Origin: Amycolatopsis sp. FBCC-B4732
Lineage (GTDB): Bacteria; Actinomycetota; Actinomycetes; Mycobacteriales; Pseudonocardiaceae
Assembly: GCF_023008405.1 (NCBI RefSeq)
Contig: NZ_CP095376.1
Span: forward strand, 3,186,001 to 3,250,000
Direction: 5' to 3'
DNA length: 64,000 nt
The position numbers and the translations under genes were made by a program. Below are positions 62,601-64,000 of this stretch, one piece after another. Numbering within the stretch: position 1 is the first letter of the stretch; each line of letters begins with the position of its first letter. The notes below the pieces were generated by a model, which saw nothing but the letters and a program-made list of their open reading frames with translations, had not been told where the DNA came from and made no database searches.

Positions 62601-64000
62601 GCCCGCCGAGCATGGCGGGCCGCACGCCGGCGCGGGTCAGCAGCCGGAACGCCGCCAGGCCGGCGAGGCCGAGCGCGGGCTGGGCGACGCGGGTGTCGGT
62701 GACCCGGTCCACCGCGGCCCGGCGCGCGGGCTCGCCGAACACCGCCGGGCCGAAGACGACGCCGGCCGTCGCCGGGTCGAGGCGCAGGTACCGCTGCAGC
62801 TCCGGGAACGCGACGAACAGCTCGGCGAGCATGCCCGGCCGCTGGCTGCCCTGGCCGGGGAACAGCACCGCCACCTCACCCGGCGCGGTCCCGTCGCCGC
62901 GGAACACCCCGGCCGGCTCCTGCCCGTCGAGTGCCCGGCGCAGCAGGGAAACCAGCTCGTCCACAGTGGACGCGACGACGGCCAGCCGCGCCTGTCGGCC
63001 CTCCGCCCGCCGCGACGCGCTCAGTGCCAGGTCCCGCAACCGCCACGGCTCGTGCCCGGCCGGGACGTCCGACGCCAGCGCCAGCAGGTCCCGCACCGCC
63101 GCGTCGGTGGCGAAGGTGAACAGCTCCGCCGGCCACTCGTCGGCCGCCTGGGCGGGCGGGACGCTGTCGTGCGCACCCAGCACCACGTGGAAGTTGGTCC
63201 CGCCGAAGCCGAACGCGCTGACCCCGGCGATCCGCTCGGCGGCCGGTGCGGCCCACGGCTGCGCGGCGGACTGGAACACGAACGGGCTGGTCTCGGCCTC
63301 CCAGGCCGGGTTCGGCGCCGAGATGTGCAGCGTCGGCGGTTTGACGCCGGTGTGCAGCGCGAGCGCGGTCTTGATCAGCCCGGCCAGGCCCGCCGCGCAC
63401 TTGGTGTGCCCGATCTGCGACTTCACCGACCCGATCGTGCAGCCGCCCGGCGCGGCGCCGGCCTCGGTGAACACCTTCGTCAGCGTGGCCAGCTCGGTCC
63501 GGTCGCCGACGACGGTGCCGGTGCCGTGCGCCTCGACCAGCCCGACGCTCGCGGGCGAGACGCCGGCGTTGCGGTAGGCCCTGGTCAGCGCGGCGTGCTG
63601 GCCCTCCGGCCGGGGCGCGGTCAGTCCGAGCGCCCGCCCGTCGGAAGCCGCGCCGACGCCCTTGATCACCGCGTACACCCGGTCGCCGTCGCGTTCGGCG
63701 TCCGCCAGCCGCTTGAGCGCGACGCACGCGACGCCTTCGCCGAGCGCGATGCCGTCGGCCGCGCTGTCGAACGTCGCCGAGCGCCCGGTCGGCGAGAGCG
63801 CGTGCGCCGAGGCGAACAGGAGGTAGTCGTTGATGCCGTTGTGCAGGTCCGCGCCGCCGCAGAGGACGAGGTCGCTGGTGCCCGCGGTCAGCTCCTTGCA
63901 GGCGACGTCGACCGCGGTCAGCGACGACGCGCACGCCGCGTCGACGGTGTAGTTCGCGCCGCCGAGGTCGAGCCGGTTGGCGATCCGGCCCGCGATGACG
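59692..64000 (-). CDS. Type I polyketide/Pfa-like synthase, KS-AT-ACP-ACP-KR (5' end outside window)
   Basis: At least 1435 residues are visible; the N-terminus lies beyond the right edge. KS: Cys in T-V-D-A-A-C-A-S-S (codon near 63,932), then V-E-A-H-G-T-G-T and I-G-H-T-K-C-A-A-G. AT: L-F-P-G-Q-G-S-Q and G-G-H-S-Y-G-E (near 62,597). Two ACPs at about 61,370-61,570 and 61,130-61,320, both L-S-V-D-S-I-K-R-A-E-I. KR: V-G-G-A-K-G-I-T-A and F-G-S-I-A-A-A-L-G-N-R-G-Q-T-D-Y-A-A-A-N at about 59,760-60,560. The D-S-I-K-R ACPs and KR match polyunsaturated fatty acid synthase subunit A in style. No DH or ER is seen; DH is in the next gene. Confidence 0.92.
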   Translation of the reverse strand, partial: VIAGRIANRLDLGGANYTVDAACASSLTAVDVACKELTAGTSDLVLCGGADLHNGINDYLLFASAHALSPTGRSATFDSAADGIALGEGVACVALKRLADAERDGDRVYAVIKGVGAASDGRALGLTAPRPEGQHAALTRAYRNAGVSPASVGLVEAHGTGTVVGDRTELATLTKVFTEAGAAPGGCTIGSVKSQIGHTKCAAGLAGLIKTALALHTGVKPPTLHISAPNPAWEAETSPFVFQSAAQPWAAPAAERIAGVSAFGFGGTNFHVVLGAHDSVPPAQAADEWPAELFTFATDAAVRDLLALASDVPAGHEPWRLRDLALSASRRAEGRQARLAVVASTVDELVSLLRRALDGQEPAGVFRGDGTAPGEVAVLFPGQGSQRPGMLAELFVAFPELQRYLRLDPATAGVVFGPAVFGEPARRAAVDRVTDTRVAQPALGLAGLAAFRLLTRAGVRPAMLGGHSYGELTALAAAGAFTPEGLLYASHARAGAILDAVPAADPGAMAAVSAAAAEVESVLGSSPVVLANHNSPKQTVISGATADVSAAIERLREAGLGAKRLQVACAFHSPLVAAAGDAFGQTLGAIGVVRPSVPVYGNRTAAPYPAGPDEIRGELAAQLGAPVRFVEQIEAMYAAGARVFVEAGPGAVLAGQVGAILGDRPHRMVGFEQPGRRGLPGFLGALARLAVSGVPVETSWLFRGRDALDAATAPRPKRPGWTVDGHLVRTADGTIPAGALRPASRITLGLPAAEAPTSEAMVADFLRTSREMIAAQRDVLLGFFGTGQPPAPVVVPAVVPEVLPAPVVAAAERSVLATVVAVIGERTGYPVEMIEPDLDLEADLSVDSIKRAEIAGELAARLGLTGGDVEEFAKARTAAAIADLVGTPQQPEAGTSVLETVVAVIGERTGYPVDMIEPDLDLEADLSVDSIKRAEIAGELTVRLGTGDVEELARARTAAGIADLLGEAGRDEPRPVAAEPEPVIIAPKRYVMTDVELAPAGTPDIAGRRFLVVGSGAFAEDVRTALTGRGAEAETGDDVRPGFDGYLFLDPALPTAFPRYQDALARHPRWLLSTGPAEGLRGFHRSLAREYPDTLTRVVEGADAAGLVAELSTVDREPVVVHTGTARYGIEPVEESLGLLAGSGAGPAGDGVAEAAAIGLDRESVVLLVGGAKGITARFAATVAAAAHCRIELLGRTALTGEDEHPQAKDADALRAALIGDGLRNPAEIEKTVRRTMGEREVRATLGELEALGSPARYQSVDMLDAEAVHRAVKEIHAEHGRLDGIVYAAGVIEDKLVADKTPESFTRVYSTKADGARTLLEATADLPDEPKFVVLFGSIAAALGNRGQTDYAAANDALEALGPRWPAGRAVTVHWGPWAPAGEHDGMVTRELVRDYARRGIALIDPEEGTLGLLRELAWGRPGCAAVVHTASGW
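61192..61558. repeat. Direct repeat encoding tandem ACP domains
   Basis: Two 121-bp segments (61192-61312 and 61438-61558) are nearly identical, spaced 246 bp (82 codons). They encode the pantetheine helix and its upstream loop of the two ACPs. Nucleotide identity well above what protein conservation needs points to recent duplication or gene conversion. Confidence 0.85.

Noticed and set aside
55385..63999. Canonical enediyne PKS
   Set aside because: Enediyne synthases carry KS-AT-ACP-KR-DH-PPTase in one chain with a single KS. Here functions are split between two proteins with two KS domains and D-S-I-K-R tandem ACPs, and no warhead accessory genes are seen in the window.

Overview
The window is very GC-rich chromosomal DNA with frequent GTG starts, 4-nt start/stop overlaps, F420-dependent luciferase-like oxidoreductases, Tat-exported glycosidases and a DUF5703 gene. 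This points to a filamentous actinobacterium, most likely Pseudonocardiaceae and perhaps Amycolatopsis. That placement is inferred from gene content and base composition; no 16S or tRNA gene is present to test it. I saw no CRISPR array, insertion sequence or prophage.

Layout. 1-5.2 kb: a dipeptide/oligopeptide ABC importer (binding protein, DppB, start of DppC) on the minus strand, divergent from a D-aminopeptidase (DppA/M55) plus M20 peptidase pair. This is probably a scavenging unit for D-amino-acid or cell-wall peptides. 5.2-15.7 kb: a methyltransferase, two GH92 alpha-mannosidases in tandem (the second without a signal peptide) and an FUSC-type exporter translationally coupled to the second. 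15.8-18.8 kb: a secreted DUF4360 protein, then a three-gene LLM/VOC/SnoaL unit divergent from a MarR regulator with a palindromic operator between them. 19-25.3 kb: housekeeping genes mdh, clpP, an SGNH hydrolase, an M3 peptidase, a histidine phosphatase and uppP, with clear hairpin terminators. 25.3-38.3 kb: oxidoreductases, a WD-like lipoprotein with a rare TTA codon, ArsR/SRPBCC, an epoxide-hydrolase-like enzyme, M20, a Tat-exported beta-propeller, CaiB, CitE, an epimerase, HAD and LysR.

38.3-46.3 kb: an alpha/beta hydrolase, a decayed DoxX-like gene, a GH95 fucosidase, an NmrA-like reductase and a large modular GH87-type alpha-1,3-glucanase. 46.3-49.6 kb: an HxlR regulator divergent from a thiolase (matching operator half-sites in both promoters), a B12-fold protein and a stand-alone LigD-type primase/polymerase. 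49.6-52.6 kb: a PHP phosphoesterase carrying an apparent frameshift, convergent with a DHA2 efflux pump that has a winged-helix tail.

52.6-64 kb (right edge): a minus-strand operon of two iterative type I synthases. The first is KS-AT-ACP-ACP-KR and is cut by the window edge. The second is KS-AT-DH-phosphopantetheinyl transferase. They are followed, with 1-4 nt overlaps, by a free ACP, an alpha/beta hydrolase and a GT1 glycosyltransferase, then a GNAT enzyme and the exporter. The ACP motif (DSIKR) and KR type resemble polyunsaturated fatty acid (Pfa) synthases, while the DH-PPTase tail recalls enediyne synthases. The likely product is a glycosylated polyketide lipid or polyene. A 20-bp palindrome present in duplicate downstream of the PHP gene also sits, again in duplicate, in frame inside the second synthase gene.
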